This document shows positions 37,581-46,394 of a stretch of 64,000 nt of DNA, one piece after another. The stretch lies in the NCBI RefSeq assembly GCF_902499555.1, contig NZ_CABVMM010000003.1, forward strand, positions 62,001 through 126,000, written 5' to 3'. Both the position numbers and the translations under genes were made by a program. How positions within the stretch are numbered: the stretch's first letter is position 1; every line of letters starts with the position of its first letter. Origin of the DNA: Mesonia oceanica (GTDB taxonomy: Bacteria > Bacteroidota > Bacteroidia > Flavobacteriales > Flavobacteriaceae). Below the pieces are notes generated by a model. It did not search any database. It was not told the origin of the DNA and saw only the letters and a list, made by a program, of their open reading frames with translations.

Positions 37581-37611
37581 CAAATATATATTCATTTTTA
37601 GAAATGCACAA
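37581..37611 (-). promoter_or_regulatory. Promoter of tRNA-Phe
   Basis: On the minus strand, a TTG (-33) is followed after exactly 20 nt by TATATTTG, a perfect match to the Bacteroidota -7 consensus TAnnTTTG. It lies 17 bp upstream of the tRNA 5' end. Confidence 0.75.
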
Positions 37612-37637
37612 CAAAAATTTAAAAAAATATGTTTTCG

Positions 37638-37645
37638 TAGCTTTG
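37638..37645 (+). promoter_or_regulatory. Candidate promoter of coaX operon
   Basis: TAGCTTTG matches the Bacteroidota -7 consensus TAnnTTTG exactly and lies 17 bp before the coaX ATG. A TTT at 37618-37620 may be a weak -33 element. It is divergent from the tRNA promoter. Confidence 0.5.
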
Positions 37646-37662
37646 CAAAATAATTTTTGCAG

Positions 37663-38394
37663 ATGAATTTAATTATAGATGTGGGCAATACCCAAATTAA
37701 AGTAGCTGTTTTTCAGGAGGATGAATTGCAGTACACAATTCGGTTTGATGCTTCCCAATTTCATTTAAAGCTAAAAGAAATTTTTCAAAAATTTCCAGAA
37801 ATTCAATTTTCCATCCTTAGCAGCGTGAAAAATGTAGAAGAAAACTGGGGAAAAACCCTTCAACAAAAAACAAAATTCCTTTTGCTTTCAGGAACAACGA
37901 AAGTACCTTTTCAAAATCACTATAAAACTCCACGAACTTTAGGGGTAGATCGGATGGCGCTGGTAGCCGCCGCTTCCAAAAAATTTTCCGGTAAAAATAC
38001 ACTGATTATTGATGCCGGTACATGCATTACCTACGATATTCTTAACCGGAAAAACGAATACCTAGGCGGAGTGATCTCTCCGGGATTGCAAATGCGAACT
38101 AAAGCTATGCACCAGTTTACCGATAAATTACCATTGGTGGAAATTAATAAACCCTTAGATTTTTTTATTGGAAATACTACAGAAACCTCTTTGCAATTGG
38201 GGGTTTTAAAAGCAACTTCGTTAGAAATTGATGGATTTATTGAGGAGTATAAAAATAAATTTGAAGATTTAACAGTTATTTTAAGCGGAGGTGATACCGA
38301 AATTTTGTCTAAGACCGTAAAAAATAGCATATTTGCCCCCTCAAATTTCCTGCTAGAAGGATTGAATTATATTTTAGAATTTAATAAAAGTTAA
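37663..38394 (+). CDS. coaX: Type III pantothenate kinase
   Basis: A 243-aa cytoplasmic enzyme that phosphorylates pantothenate in the first step of coenzyme A synthesis. Motifs include the N-terminal phosphate loop IIDVGNTQIKVAVF, the DAGTCITYDI catalytic Asp motif, GGVISPGLQMRTKAMHQFT and the C-terminal VILSGGD. The ATG at 37663 starts directly on the P-loop strand; an in-frame TTG six bases upstream adds only two residues. The stop overlaps the next start (TAATG), so the outer-membrane protein gene is coupled. Length is normal for the family. Confidence 0.93.
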   Translation: MNLIIDVGNTQIKVAVFQEDELQYTIRFDASQFHLKLKEIFQKFPEIQFSILSSVKNVEENWGKTLQQKTKFLLLSGTTKVPFQNHYKTPRTLGVDRMALVAAASKKFSGKNTLIIDAGTCITYDILNRKNEYLGGVISPGLQMRTKAMHQFTDKLPLVEINKPLDFFIGNTTETSLQLGVLKATSLEIDGFIEEYKNKFEDLTVILSGGDTEILSKTVKNSIFAPSNFLLEGLNYILEFNKS

Positions 38395-39632
38395 TGATTA
38401 GAAAGTTAGTTACAGTAGCCATCTTGTTTTTTGCAGTAAGCCTAAGCGCTCAAGAAATTACCTCTTCCCCGTATTCATTTTTTGGAATAGGTCTTCAAAA
38501 GTTTAAAGGGACTGCAGAAAATAGAGCCATGGGAGGTTTGAGCATAGCATCAGATAGTATTCACATGAACTTACAAAATCCCGCAGGTTATGGCGCTTTA
38601 GGCTTAACCACGTACACCGTAGGTTTGTCGCATACAGAAAACACCATTAGCAGTAGTAATGCAGAAGACGATTTGTCAAGTACTAATATAGATTATTTGG
38701 CCATAGGTATTCCTGCCGGAAAATTAGGTTTTGGGCTGGGAATCAAGCCTTTTACCTCGGTAGGCTATGAGCTTGAAAGTGAAGATGAATCAAAAGTTTC
38801 AAAATTTACAGGCCGTGGAGGCTTAAATACACTCTTCTTAGCTACGGGTTATAAAATAAACGATAACTGGAGAGTTGGTGTAGAAGGAAGCTATAACTTC
38901 GGGAATATTCAAAATAAAAATTTAAGTTATCAAAAAGGGCTTCAATTTGGAACTCGCGAAATCAATCGTTCCGATTTTAGCGGTTTTAGTGTAAAATTTG
39001 GAGTTCAGTTTGAAAAAGAAATAAAAAATAACCTACAAATTACAGGTTCTGCCAGCTATACGCCGTCGTCTAATTTAAGCTCAGATAATTTTAGGGAATT
39101 GGCCACCTATAGTCCTATCAGTAATACTGAAGTGATTGCAGATGCAGAAGAAATAGATGTGCCAAACGATGAAATGAAAATTCCTTCAGAAGTAAGATTG
39201 GGAGCAGGAATTGGGCAAAAAAGAAAATGGTTCGCCGGTTTAGAATATCAGCGATTGAGCTCTAGCGAATATTCCAATCGTTCTTTTGAATTGAATAATG
39301 TGCAATATACAGACGCTTCTACCTTTAGGGCAGGAGGATATTTTATTCCCGATTATAACGATATTACAAGTTACTTTAAAAGAATAGTTTACCGTGCCGG
39401 AGTACGATATGGGGAAAATGGTTTAAATGTAAATGGAGAAGATATAAATGAGTTTGGCATATCTTTTGGAGTTGGCTTACCCGCAGGAAGACTGCTCACC
39501 AATTTAAACCTTGGTGTAGAATTCGGTAAACGTGGAACCACAAATGCCGGATTAATAGAAGAAAACTTTATGAGTTTCTTCGTAAGTCTATCATTAAACG
39601 ATAGATGGTTTCAAAAAAGAAAGTTTAATTAA
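38394..39632 (+). CDS. Outer-membrane beta-barrel protein
   Basis: A 412-aa protein with a signal peptide ending in SLSAQ. The start of the mature part (SSPYSFFGIGLQKFKGTAEN RAMGGLSIASDS and NPAGYGAL) is the N-terminal pattern of FadL/OmpP1-like or PorV-like flavobacterial barrels. Many amphipathic strands with terminal aromatic residues follow, and the protein ends FVSLSLNDRWFQKRKF. It is coupled to coaX and followed at 17 bp by a TPR-protein gene, the usual flavobacterial order with lptC further on. Transported substrate unknown. Confidence 0.72.
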   Translation: MIRKLVTVAILFFAVSLSAQEITSSPYSFFGIGLQKFKGTAENRAMGGLSIASDSIHMNLQNPAGYGALGLTTYTVGLSHTENTISSSNAEDDLSSTNIDYLAIGIPAGKLGFGLGIKPFTSVGYELESEDESKVSKFTGRGGLNTLFLATGYKINDNWRVGVEGSYNFGNIQNKNLSYQKGLQFGTREINRSDFSGFSVKFGVQFEKEIKNNLQITGSASYTPSSNLSSDNFRELATYSPISNTEVIADAEEIDVPNDEMKIPSEVRLGAGIGQKRKWFAGLEYQRLSSSEYSNRSFELNNVQYTDASTFRAGGYFIPDYNDITSYFKRIVYRAGVRYGENGLNVNGEDINEFGISFGVGLPAGRLLTNLNLGVEFGKRGTTNAGLIEENFMSFFVSLSLNDRWFQKRKFN

Positions 39633-39649
39633 TTTTATTATAATCAACT

Positions 39650-41044
39650 ATGAAAACCAAACTGTTAACATTAATAAACTTAGCCCTTTTAGGGACGGGT
39701 CTGGCCAGCGGGCAGGCTAGTGCTCAAGAAGTAGACTGTAACACTACTGGAAGTTTATTTTTTCAGAGTGCTAAAATCAAAGATTATAAATCTGCAAAGC
39801 CTTATTACGATAAACTAATCGAAGGCTGTAAAGATTATCATATCGCTACTTATCAGTATGGAGAACGTATGCTAAAGGCATTAATCGACCAAGCTGCAGA
39901 AAGCGGTAATACGGCCAAGCAAAAAGAATTGGCACAACAATTAATTGAAAATTATGAGTTAAGGCTAGAAAATTTTCCAAATGACACTAAAAAAGGAGAA
40001 GTTTTAGCTGATATTGCCCAAGTAAAATTCGATAATAAAATTGGAGATACAGAAGAGCAATATGAAGCTTTTGACGATGCTTGGAAAGCAGATAAAGAAT
40101 CATTTAACAGTCCAAAGGCGCTTTACTCTTATTTTAACCTTATTGTTAAGTTGCAAGAAGATGGGTCAAAAGACCTACAGGATGTATTTGCAAAGTACGA
40201 TGAATTAATGCAAAAGATAGAGAAGCAGGAGATTTACCGTGCAGAACAAGCTGAACCTGTAATGAAAAAACAAGATGCAGGGGAAGAGCTAAGTGAAGAG
40301 GAGACAAGATTGTTGAAAAATACAGACATCTACCTGACTAACTTTATGAAAATTAAAGGTTCTATTAATCAAGTGCTTGGAGATAAAGCAGATTGTGATA
40401 ATTTAATTCCGCTTTATACCAAAGATTTTGAGAATAAAAAAGGTGATGTAGATTGGTTGAAGAGAGCCGCGAAGAGACTTTCAGCTAAAGAATGTGACGA
40501 CCCATTGTTCTTTAAGTTAGTGGAAGCGCTTCACGAAGCAGAACCATCAGCTAAGTCTGCCTACTACCTAGGTCAGTTAGCCGATAAAGATGGTAACAGT
40601 GCAAAAGCATTAGAATATTATAATCAATCTGCAGAGTTAGAAGAAGATCCTGTTGATAAAGCTAAAGTGTATTATGTGATTGCTAACAAGTACAAAAACA
40701 AAGGAAGCTATTCTCAAGCAAGATCATTTTATAACAAAGCTTTAAAATATCAGCCTTCTTTAGGTATTGCTTATTTGAGAATTGCAGATATGTACGCTAA
40801 AAGTGCTAACAATTGTGGGAATACAAGTTTTGAAAAAAGAGCCGTATATTGGTTAGCGGCAGATTATGCAGATAGGGCAGCAAGAGTAGATCCTTCTTTA
40901 AAATCTAATGCAGAGCAGACCGCTGTTGCTTATAGAGGTAGAGCACCGCAAAAGTCAGATGTATTTACTTCAGATTACAAACCTGGAGATTCCATTAGCT
41001 TTGGCTGTTGGATAGGAGGAAGCGTGAAAGTTCCTTCACTATAG
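39650..41044 (+). CDS. Exported tetratricopeptide-repeat protein
   Basis: A 464-aa protein with a signal peptide (about residues 1-25, ending ASAQ). Helical repeats cover most of the length. Clear TPR units occur near 295-390 (AYYLGQLADKDGNSAKALEY, AKVYYVIANKYKNKGSYSQA, LGIAYLRIADMYAKSANNCG). Acidic helices occupy the centre. It lies between an outer-membrane barrel and LptC genes, so a periplasmic assembly role is plausible but not shown. The ending GCWIGGSVKVPSL is characteristic of flavobacterial members as I recall. Confidence 0.75.
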   Translation: MKTKLLTLINLALLGTGLASGQASAQEVDCNTTGSLFFQSAKIKDYKSAKPYYDKLIEGCKDYHIATYQYGERMLKALIDQAAESGNTAKQKELAQQLIENYELRLENFPNDTKKGEVLADIAQVKFDNKIGDTEEQYEAFDDAWKADKESFNSPKALYSYFNLIVKLQEDGSKDLQDVFAKYDELMQKIEKQEIYRAEQAEPVMKKQDAGEELSEEETRLLKNTDIYLTNFMKIKGSINQVLGDKADCDNLIPLYTKDFENKKGDVDWLKRAAKRLSAKECDDPLFFKLVEALHEAEPSAKSAYYLGQLADKDGNSAKALEYYNQSAELEEDPVDKAKVYYVIANKYKNKGSYSQARSFYNKALKYQPSLGIAYLRIADMYAKSANNCGNTSFEKRAVYWLAADYADRAARVDPSLKSNAEQTAVAYRGRAPQKSDVFTSDYKPGDSISFGCWIGGSVKVPSL

Positions 41045-41054
41045 TAAACAATTC

Positions 41055-41621
41055 ATGCAAATAGCATATCAATATATTTTAAAAGGCATTGTCGTGATGA
41101 TTTTAGCGACAATGCTTTTTTCATGTCAAAACGGTTTAAACGAAGCCCGAAAGTTTGAAACAGACAAAGCCTCACCACAAACGGTAGGAGAAGGTGTGAA
41201 TTTGTTTTATACAGATAGCGGGAACGTAAGAGCCAACCTACGAAGTCCAAGAATGCTAGATTTTACCAATCAGGAATTTCCTTACCGTGAATTTCCCGAT
41301 GGAGTAGAGGTAGATTTTTTCAATGAAGAAAAAGAAAAAACAACTATCGTAGCAGATTATGGAATCGTTTATAACCAAACAAATTTAATCGACCTTCAAG
41401 GCAACGTAAAAATTGTAACCAGCGATAGTACTATCTTAAATGCTGAACAATTGTACTGGGACCAAGACCGGAGTTGGGTGTTTTCAGATGTTGAATACGA
41501 CATTCAAATGAATAATGGAGCAGTAAACGATGGAGAAGGTTTTGATGCTAACGAAAATTTTGATAAATTCATTTCACGTTCCAACGTTGGAGTGCAATTT
41601 ATTGATGAATCTGAAAAATAA
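41055..41621 (+). CDS. lptC: LPS export protein LptC
   Basis: A 188-aa protein with an N-terminal membrane/lipoprotein segment (GIVVMILATMLFSC). A periplasmic OstA-like beta-jellyroll follows, with FYTDSGNVRANLRSPRMLDF, FPDGVEVDFFNEEKEKTT and IVTSDSTILNAEQLYWD. LptC passes lipopolysaccharide from the LptB2FG transporter to LptA. The Cys in MLFSC followed by QN suggests a lipoprotein form. It is 10 bp after the TPR gene and overlaps the next small membrane-protein gene by 1 nt (TAATG). Confidence 0.83.
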   Translation: MQIAYQYILKGIVVMILATMLFSCQNGLNEARKFETDKASPQTVGEGVNLFYTDSGNVRANLRSPRMLDFTNQEFPYREFPDGVEVDFFNEEKEKTTIVADYGIVYNQTNLIDLQGNVKIVTSDSTILNAEQLYWDQDRSWVFSDVEYDIQMNNGAVNDGEGFDANENFDKFISRSNVGVQFIDESEK

Positions 41622-41812
41622 TGAAGTATTACAGATATTTTGAATACGCTTACCTCATATTCGCCGTGCTTTTTTTTATAGAGTCTTACCGTAGCTGGGG
41701 GCAAGAAGGAAGCCGTACTTACCTTTTTTTAGGCCTAGGCGGATTGGCAATTTTTATGTTTTTTTTTAAACGAAGGTTTAGAAAAAAGTTAGAAGACCGT
41801 AATAAACCTTAA
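41621..41812 (+). CDS. Small membrane protein
   Basis: A 63-aa protein with two hydrophobic segments (about 8-22 and 37-51) and a basic tail (FFKRRFRKKLEDRNKP). It overlaps both neighbours by single nucleotides, so it is part of the lptC-corC operon. It is a short conserved-looking flavobacterial protein of unknown function. Confidence 0.7.
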   Translation: MKYYRYFEYAYLIFAVLFFIESYRSWGQEGSRTYLFLGLGGLAIFMFFFKRRFRKKLEDRNKP

Positions 41813-43101
41813 TGGAAGTAGATATAATTATAATAGTACTTTCTTTAATCCTTTCAGCTTTTTTTTCGGGGATGGAAATAGCCTATGTCTCTTCCAATAA
41901 GATTCATATAGAAATAGAAAAAAAGCAGGGAGATTTCTTGGGTAAAATCCTAGAGCGCCTTACTAAAAAACCTTCCAAGTTTATTGCCACCATGTTGGTG
42001 GGCAATAATATCGCTTTGGTTGTTTATGGTTTTTATATGGGTGACTTGTTGGTGAATTGGCTTATGCAAATGGGGCCGTTTAGCAATGCGTTTTTTAATT
42101 ATTGGATTAACGATGGGCTTATTCTAACCCAAACCCTTATATCTACTTTAGTCATTCTCTTTACGGCAGAATTCCTTCCAAAAGTGTTTTTTCAGATTTA
42201 TGCCAATTCCATGTTGAAATTTTTCGCGGTACCCGCCTATTTTTTCTACATCATTTTTACATTTATTTCTGCATTTATCATTTGGATATCAGATATGGTA
42301 CTGAAGCTTTTCTTTAAAACCGAAGGAGACGAAGTACAACTTGCCTTTAGCAAAGTAGAATTGGGGAATTACATTTCAGAACAAATGGAAACTGTCGAAG
42401 AGCACGATGAGTTAGATTCTGAAATTCAGATTTTTAAAAACGCACTAGAGTTTTCAGAAGTAAAATCAAGGGAAGTGATGATTCCGCGTAACGAAATCAT
42501 TTCTGTAGATATCAATGAATCACCCAATAAATTAATCGAAATCTTTACCGAAACAGGGCTTTCGAAAATCTTGGTTTATAAAGAAACCAATGACGATATC
42601 ATTGGCTATATCCATAGTTTTGAACTATTCAAAAAGCCAAAAGACCTACAGTCCATTCTCATGCCTGTTTTGTATGTTCCCGGTACTATGTTGGCACAAG
42701 ATGTATTGAATGTTCTTATAAAAAAAAGAAAAAGTATTGCCGTAGTTATCGATGAATACGGAGGAACTAGCGGAATGATGACGGTAGAGGATATTGTGGA
42801 AGAAGTTTTTGGTGAAATTGAAGACGAACATGATGCTGTGGTGTTGGTAGAGGAAGAATTAGCCGAAAATAAATACAAATTTTCAGCTCGTTTGGAAGTA
42901 GATTACATAAACGAAACCTACAAACTCAACCTGCCGGAAGAAGAAAATTACGAGACGCTTGGGGGGTGGATTGTCAACCACACCGAAGAAATTCCCGAAC
43001 AAGGAGGTACGCTTTATATACAACCTTATAAAGTCACTATATTAGAAGTATCCAATACAAAAATAGAGCTTGTGGAACTTGAAGTTTTAGAAGAAGATTA
43101 A
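41812..43101 (+). CDS. CNNM/CorC-family transporter (hemolysin-like)
   Basis: A 429-aa inner-membrane protein. An N-terminal DUF21/CNNM domain has about four hydrophobic segments (residues 1-170), including SAFFSGMEIAYVSSN and TMLVGNNIALVVYG. A CBS pair follows (about 205-330: VMIPRNEIISVDINESPNKL and IAVVIDEYGGTSGMMTVEDI), then a C-terminal CorC/HlyC domain (about 345-425). The family is linked to magnesium/cobalt efflux. The following 232 bp hold no gene and a candidate promoter for the next gene. Confidence 0.87.
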   Translation: MEVDIIIIVLSLILSAFFSGMEIAYVSSNKIHIEIEKKQGDFLGKILERLTKKPSKFIATMLVGNNIALVVYGFYMGDLLVNWLMQMGPFSNAFFNYWINDGLILTQTLISTLVILFTAEFLPKVFFQIYANSMLKFFAVPAYFFYIIFTFISAFIIWISDMVLKLFFKTEGDEVQLAFSKVELGNYISEQMETVEEHDELDSEIQIFKNALEFSEVKSREVMIPRNEIISVDINESPNKLIEIFTETGLSKILVYKETNDDIIGYIHSFELFKKPKDLQSILMPVLYVPGTMLAQDVLNVLIKKRKSIAVVIDEYGGTSGMMTVEDIVEEVFGEIEDEHDAVVLVEEELAENKYKFSARLEVDYINETYKLNLPEEENYETLGGWIVNHTEEIPEQGGTLYIQPYKVTILEVSNTKIELVELEVLEED

Positions 43102-43297
43102 TGGCTAAAAAAATAACTCTGTTTGGTTTTAGCCTAATGCTAGTGAAGCCGAAACGGTATCGAGGAGTAACTTTTAAAATTTTTCTTCAAGTTTAAAAAT
43201 CAACTTAAAAAAAGAAGCTTTTCAGCTTAAAATATATAACAGGCTAATATAGTTTACTTTTTAAGTCATATAAATTTTATAATTACCTGAAATATCT

Positions 43298-43305
43298 TAT
43301 TTTCG
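43298..43305 (+). promoter_or_regulatory. Candidate -7 element before the PpiD-like gene
   Basis: TATTTTCG is a one-mismatch match to TAnnTTTG, 28 bp before the start at 43334. No strong -33 TTG is at the right distance, so the call is weak. Confidence 0.3.
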
Positions 43306-43333
43306 CCCACTATTTAGTTAAAAATCATATAAA

Positions 43334-45409
43334 ATGGCAGTATTAAATAAAATCAGACAGCGTTCTGTTTTCTTAATTGTTATTATCGCTCTTGCGCTTT
43401 TCTCGTTTGTATTGGCAGATTTGTTTAAAAGCGGAGGCTTTACCGGTCAAAAAGCACAAAATACCATTGCTACTATAAATGGTGAAGATATAGACCGTGA
43501 AGATTTTGCCAGACAGGTAGAAAACTTCCAAAGAAATAGAAGAAATATAACTACTACCCAAGCGGCCAATCAAGTATGGGATATGACGCTTCAAGAAACA
43601 CTAATTGAAGAGCAATTAGAAAAAGCAGGGATAAGAGTTGGAGAGCAACAGTTTGACAACGCTTTGCGTGAAATTTATGCAGGAAATCCAAACTTTACTA
43701 ATGCTGCAGGAATGTTTGATAAAGCCATTCTTAAAGAATATGTGGCCAATCTACAAGCTACTTCTCCTCAAGCGTTTCAGCAATGGGAGGCGATGGAAGA
43801 TCGTATTGAAGATCAAGCCAAAAGGCAAATCTATTACAATATGATTAGAGCCGGTGTTGGAGCTACTTTAGAGGAAGCTAAGCAAGCTTATTTAATGGAA
43901 AACGAAAGCGTAGATTTAAAATACGTTTTAGTGCCTTACACTTCTGTTGATCAAGTAGAGGTTTCTAAAGAAGAAATAAAAAGCTACATCAACAAACATA
44001 AAACCCGTTTCGAGAAAGAAGCAAATACAGCCATAAAATATGTTTATTTTGAAGAAAAACCTTCTTCAGAAGATGATGAAGCTACCAAAGAAAAACTGGA
44101 TGATTTAATTCAGGATTTCAATAAAGCTCAAGATGTAGAAGCATTTGTTAATCAAAATTCAGAAATGCCTTACAATGGTGATTTCGTATTTAAATCTGCT
44201 TTGCCATCAGAAAGCGCTAACCAAATTTTCAACCTAGAAGAAGGAGGAACTTATGGACCTTACAAAGAAGGTGATTTCTGGAAATACAGCAAGGTTACTG
44301 GAGTTAAACAAATTCCAGATTCAGTAAAAGTTAGAAAAATATTGGTTTCTTACCAAGGTACTCCAGTAGATCAAGGAGATATGACCAGAACCCAAGAGCA
44401 AGCAGAAGCTTTAGCCGATAGCTTGGTAGGAGTGGTTAAAAATGATGCTGGCAAATTTGCAGAATTGGCAGGTGAATATACCGATGATCCACGTTATAAA
44501 GATCAAGGAGGTGATATGGGGTGGAATCGTTACACCAATGCCCGTCTAATGCCTGAAGTAAAAGAATTTGTTTACAATAATGAAGAAGGAAGCATTGAGG
44601 TAATCGAAAACCAATTAGGCTATCACATCGTGATGGTAGAGGAAGTTACCAATATGCAGAAAGCGGTTCAAGTAGCAACTATTGCTGTAGAAATTGAGCC
44701 TTCAGAAAAAACTTCTAGCGACCTTTATACAACTACCACAAAGTTTGAAATGGAAGCGAAAGAAGCAGATTTTGATACAGCTGCCAAAGAAGACGCTTAC
44801 GAAGTGAAGTCTGTAAACAACATTAAAGCAATGCAAGAGAAACTGAACAGTACATTAGGAAACCAAAGAGGTATTGTGCAGTGGACTTTTAACAAAGAAA
44901 CTAAAGTTGGAGACGTAAAACGTTTTGATATTGATGGAGGTTATGCAGTAGTAAAACTAACCGCTAGAAACAAAAAAGGAGTAGAATCTGTAGAAGAAGC
45001 TTCTCCTAAAGTAACTCCAATCTTAAGAAAGCAAAAGCAAGCTGAAATCATTAAAAAGGAGATTGCCGGAAAAAGCATTTCAGAAATTGCCAATAGTGAA
45101 AACAGAAAAGTTCAAACGGCTAATGCTGTAAATTTAAATAGTCCAACCTTACCTGGAGCAACCAAAGAGCCGGAAGTAGTTGGTACAGCATTTTCTTTAG
45201 AAGCAGGAGAGACTTCTGAGCCGATTGCCGGTGAAAAAGGAGTTTATGTGGTAGAATTAATAAAGAAAAATGAACCTACGCCTTTAGATTCTTACAGAAC
45301 AATAGCGAAGAGAGAATCAGCCGCTAGGTCTGCAACTGCTGTGCAGCGAGTAAACAAAGCTTTAGAAAGTTCAGCGAAAATTGAAGATAACAGAGCAGAG
45401 TTCTACTAA
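43334..45409 (+). CDS. Membrane-anchored peptidyl-prolyl isomerase (PpiD/SurA-type)
   Basis: A 691-aa periplasmic chaperone. An N-terminal signal anchor (FLIVIIALALFSFVLADLF) is followed by a SurA-N-type helical domain (about 40-170: ATINGEDIDREDFARQVENF, TLQETLIEEQLEKAGIRV). A parvulin domain lies at about 330-455 (KVRKILVSYQGT, DQGGDMGWNRY, GYHIVMVEEV), and a second degenerate domain follows to the C-terminus. It assists folding of exported proteins and could help the many secreted proteins encoded here, which is inference. Length and order match PpiD. Confidence 0.87.
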   Translation: MAVLNKIRQRSVFLIVIIALALFSFVLADLFKSGGFTGQKAQNTIATINGEDIDREDFARQVENFQRNRRNITTTQAANQVWDMTLQETLIEEQLEKAGIRVGEQQFDNALREIYAGNPNFTNAAGMFDKAILKEYVANLQATSPQAFQQWEAMEDRIEDQAKRQIYYNMIRAGVGATLEEAKQAYLMENESVDLKYVLVPYTSVDQVEVSKEEIKSYINKHKTRFEKEANTAIKYVYFEEKPSSEDDEATKEKLDDLIQDFNKAQDVEAFVNQNSEMPYNGDFVFKSALPSESANQIFNLEEGGTYGPYKEGDFWKYSKVTGVKQIPDSVKVRKILVSYQGTPVDQGDMTRTQEQAEALADSLVGVVKNDAGKFAELAGEYTDDPRYKDQGGDMGWNRYTNARLMPEVKEFVYNNEEGSIEVIENQLGYHIVMVEEVTNMQKAVQVATIAVEIEPSEKTSSDLYTTTTKFEMEAKEADFDTAAKEDAYEVKSVNNIKAMQEKLNSTLGNQRGIVQWTFNKETKVGDVKRFDIDGGYAVVKLTARNKKGVESVEEASPKVTPILRKQKQAEIIKKEIAGKSISEIANSENRKVQTANAVNLNSPTLPGATKEPEVVGTAFSLEAGETSEPIAGEKGVYVVELIKKNEPTPLDSYRTIAKRESAARSATAVQRVNKALESSAKIEDNRAEFY

Positions 45410-45431
45410 CAATAGAAGCCTTATAAATTAT

Positions 45432-45461
45432 AAAAAACCGTTCCTTTAGGAGCGGTTTTTT
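45432..45461. terminator. Bidirectional terminator between convergent genes
   Basis: ACCGTTCC and GGAGCGGT pair around TTTA and are flanked by A-rich and T-rich runs on both sides. It serves the PpiD-like gene on + and the GHMP kinase gene on the minus strand. Confidence 0.85.
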
Positions 45462-45464
45462 GTT

Positions 45465-46394
45465 TTACAGAACCATTTCAGAAAAACCGAGAATCGTAGC
45501 ATAACCTTTTTCTTTAAAATACGTTTTTTCAGCTTCGTTTCCCGTGGCTAAAATAAAATCACCACCCCAAGCACCTAAACTTTTTAAGCTTCTGGTATAG
45601 TCAGAAAACAGCCTTTGTTTAACCGTTGGCATTCCTAAAATTCTGGTAAGTAAAGTTTCGTGGCGTTCAATTAAATTTTCAAAAGTTGAAATCGATTCAG
45701 CCTTCAAAATTTCAGTAGTGATTTTATCTGCTTCTTGAATCCAATCTTTCTTTTTTGCTAAATCTTGCTTTCGGTAATGCAGAATGCCTTCTCGGCTATT
45801 TTGTTTTTGATTTAAGTGAACAAAAAACAATTCCTCTTGAAAATTTGGAGAAAATTCCACTTCCTCTACCATAGGATTTGTTTCTTTTTGAAGCTGAAAT
45901 AAAATTGGATGTGCATGTTTGGCACAAGCTAAATCGTACCCACTGCCACCAAAAGTTTCGACTAACAATTCATAAGGGCTTACATTTGCCCAAGTCGCCA
46001 GATTGTTAATTAGCGTGGAAGAAGAACCCAATCCCCAATCCTTGGGAAATTCCAATTCTGTAGTGAATGAAAATCCTGTATGTTGAAATAATTCCGGTTG
46101 AAGTGCTTTTAATTTCGAAAGAATATTCTGTAAAGACTTATCAACTAAATTTTCTTGTTGGCTTGGTAATCGGTTTTTCGGAAGAAACTGATGCGCTCTC
46201 ATTTCGTATTCCTGTTCAAACCAAGTATTTCCATGGCAATCAACACTCTTCCAGAAAATTTGATTTTTCCCTGCTTCGTCAACTTTTAAGAACTGTCCCT
46301 TTTTTGTAGGTACAGCTAATGCTTTGGCGCCATCCAATACCAAATATTCTGCGGTAAGTAAAAGTTTACCGTGACTGTAGAAATTAGTTTTCAT
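45465..46394 (-). CDS. GYDIA-type GHMP kinase
   Basis: A 309-aa cytoplasmic kinase of the GHMP superfamily. KLLLTAEYLVLDGAKALAVP is the N-terminal motif I, WGLGSSSTLINNLA is the P-loop-like glycine/serine motif II, and GSGYDLACAKHAHP contains the GYDIA-like signature (here GYDLA). The C-terminal motif is seen at SLGAWGGDFILATG. Family members probably act in the mevalonate route. I choose ATG at 46394; the longer frame adds 11 residues and runs further into the upstream gene. The start overlaps the end of the HMG-CoA reductase gene by 11 nt, fitting coupled expression in one pathway. Confidence 0.87.
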   Translation of the reverse strand: MKTNFYSHGKLLLTAEYLVLDGAKALAVPTKKGQFLKVDEAGKNQIFWKSVDCHGNTWFEQEYEMRAHQFLPKNRLPSQQENLVDKSLQNILSKLKALQPELFQHTGFSFTTELEFPKDWGLGSSSTLINNLATWANVSPYELLVETFGGSGYDLACAKHAHPILFQLQKETNPMVEEVEFSPNFQEELFFVHLNQKQNSREGILHYRKQDLAKKKDWIQEADKITTEILKAESISTFENLIERHETLLTRILGMPTVKQRLFSDYTRSLKSLGAWGGDFILATGNEAEKTYFKEKGYATILGFSEMVL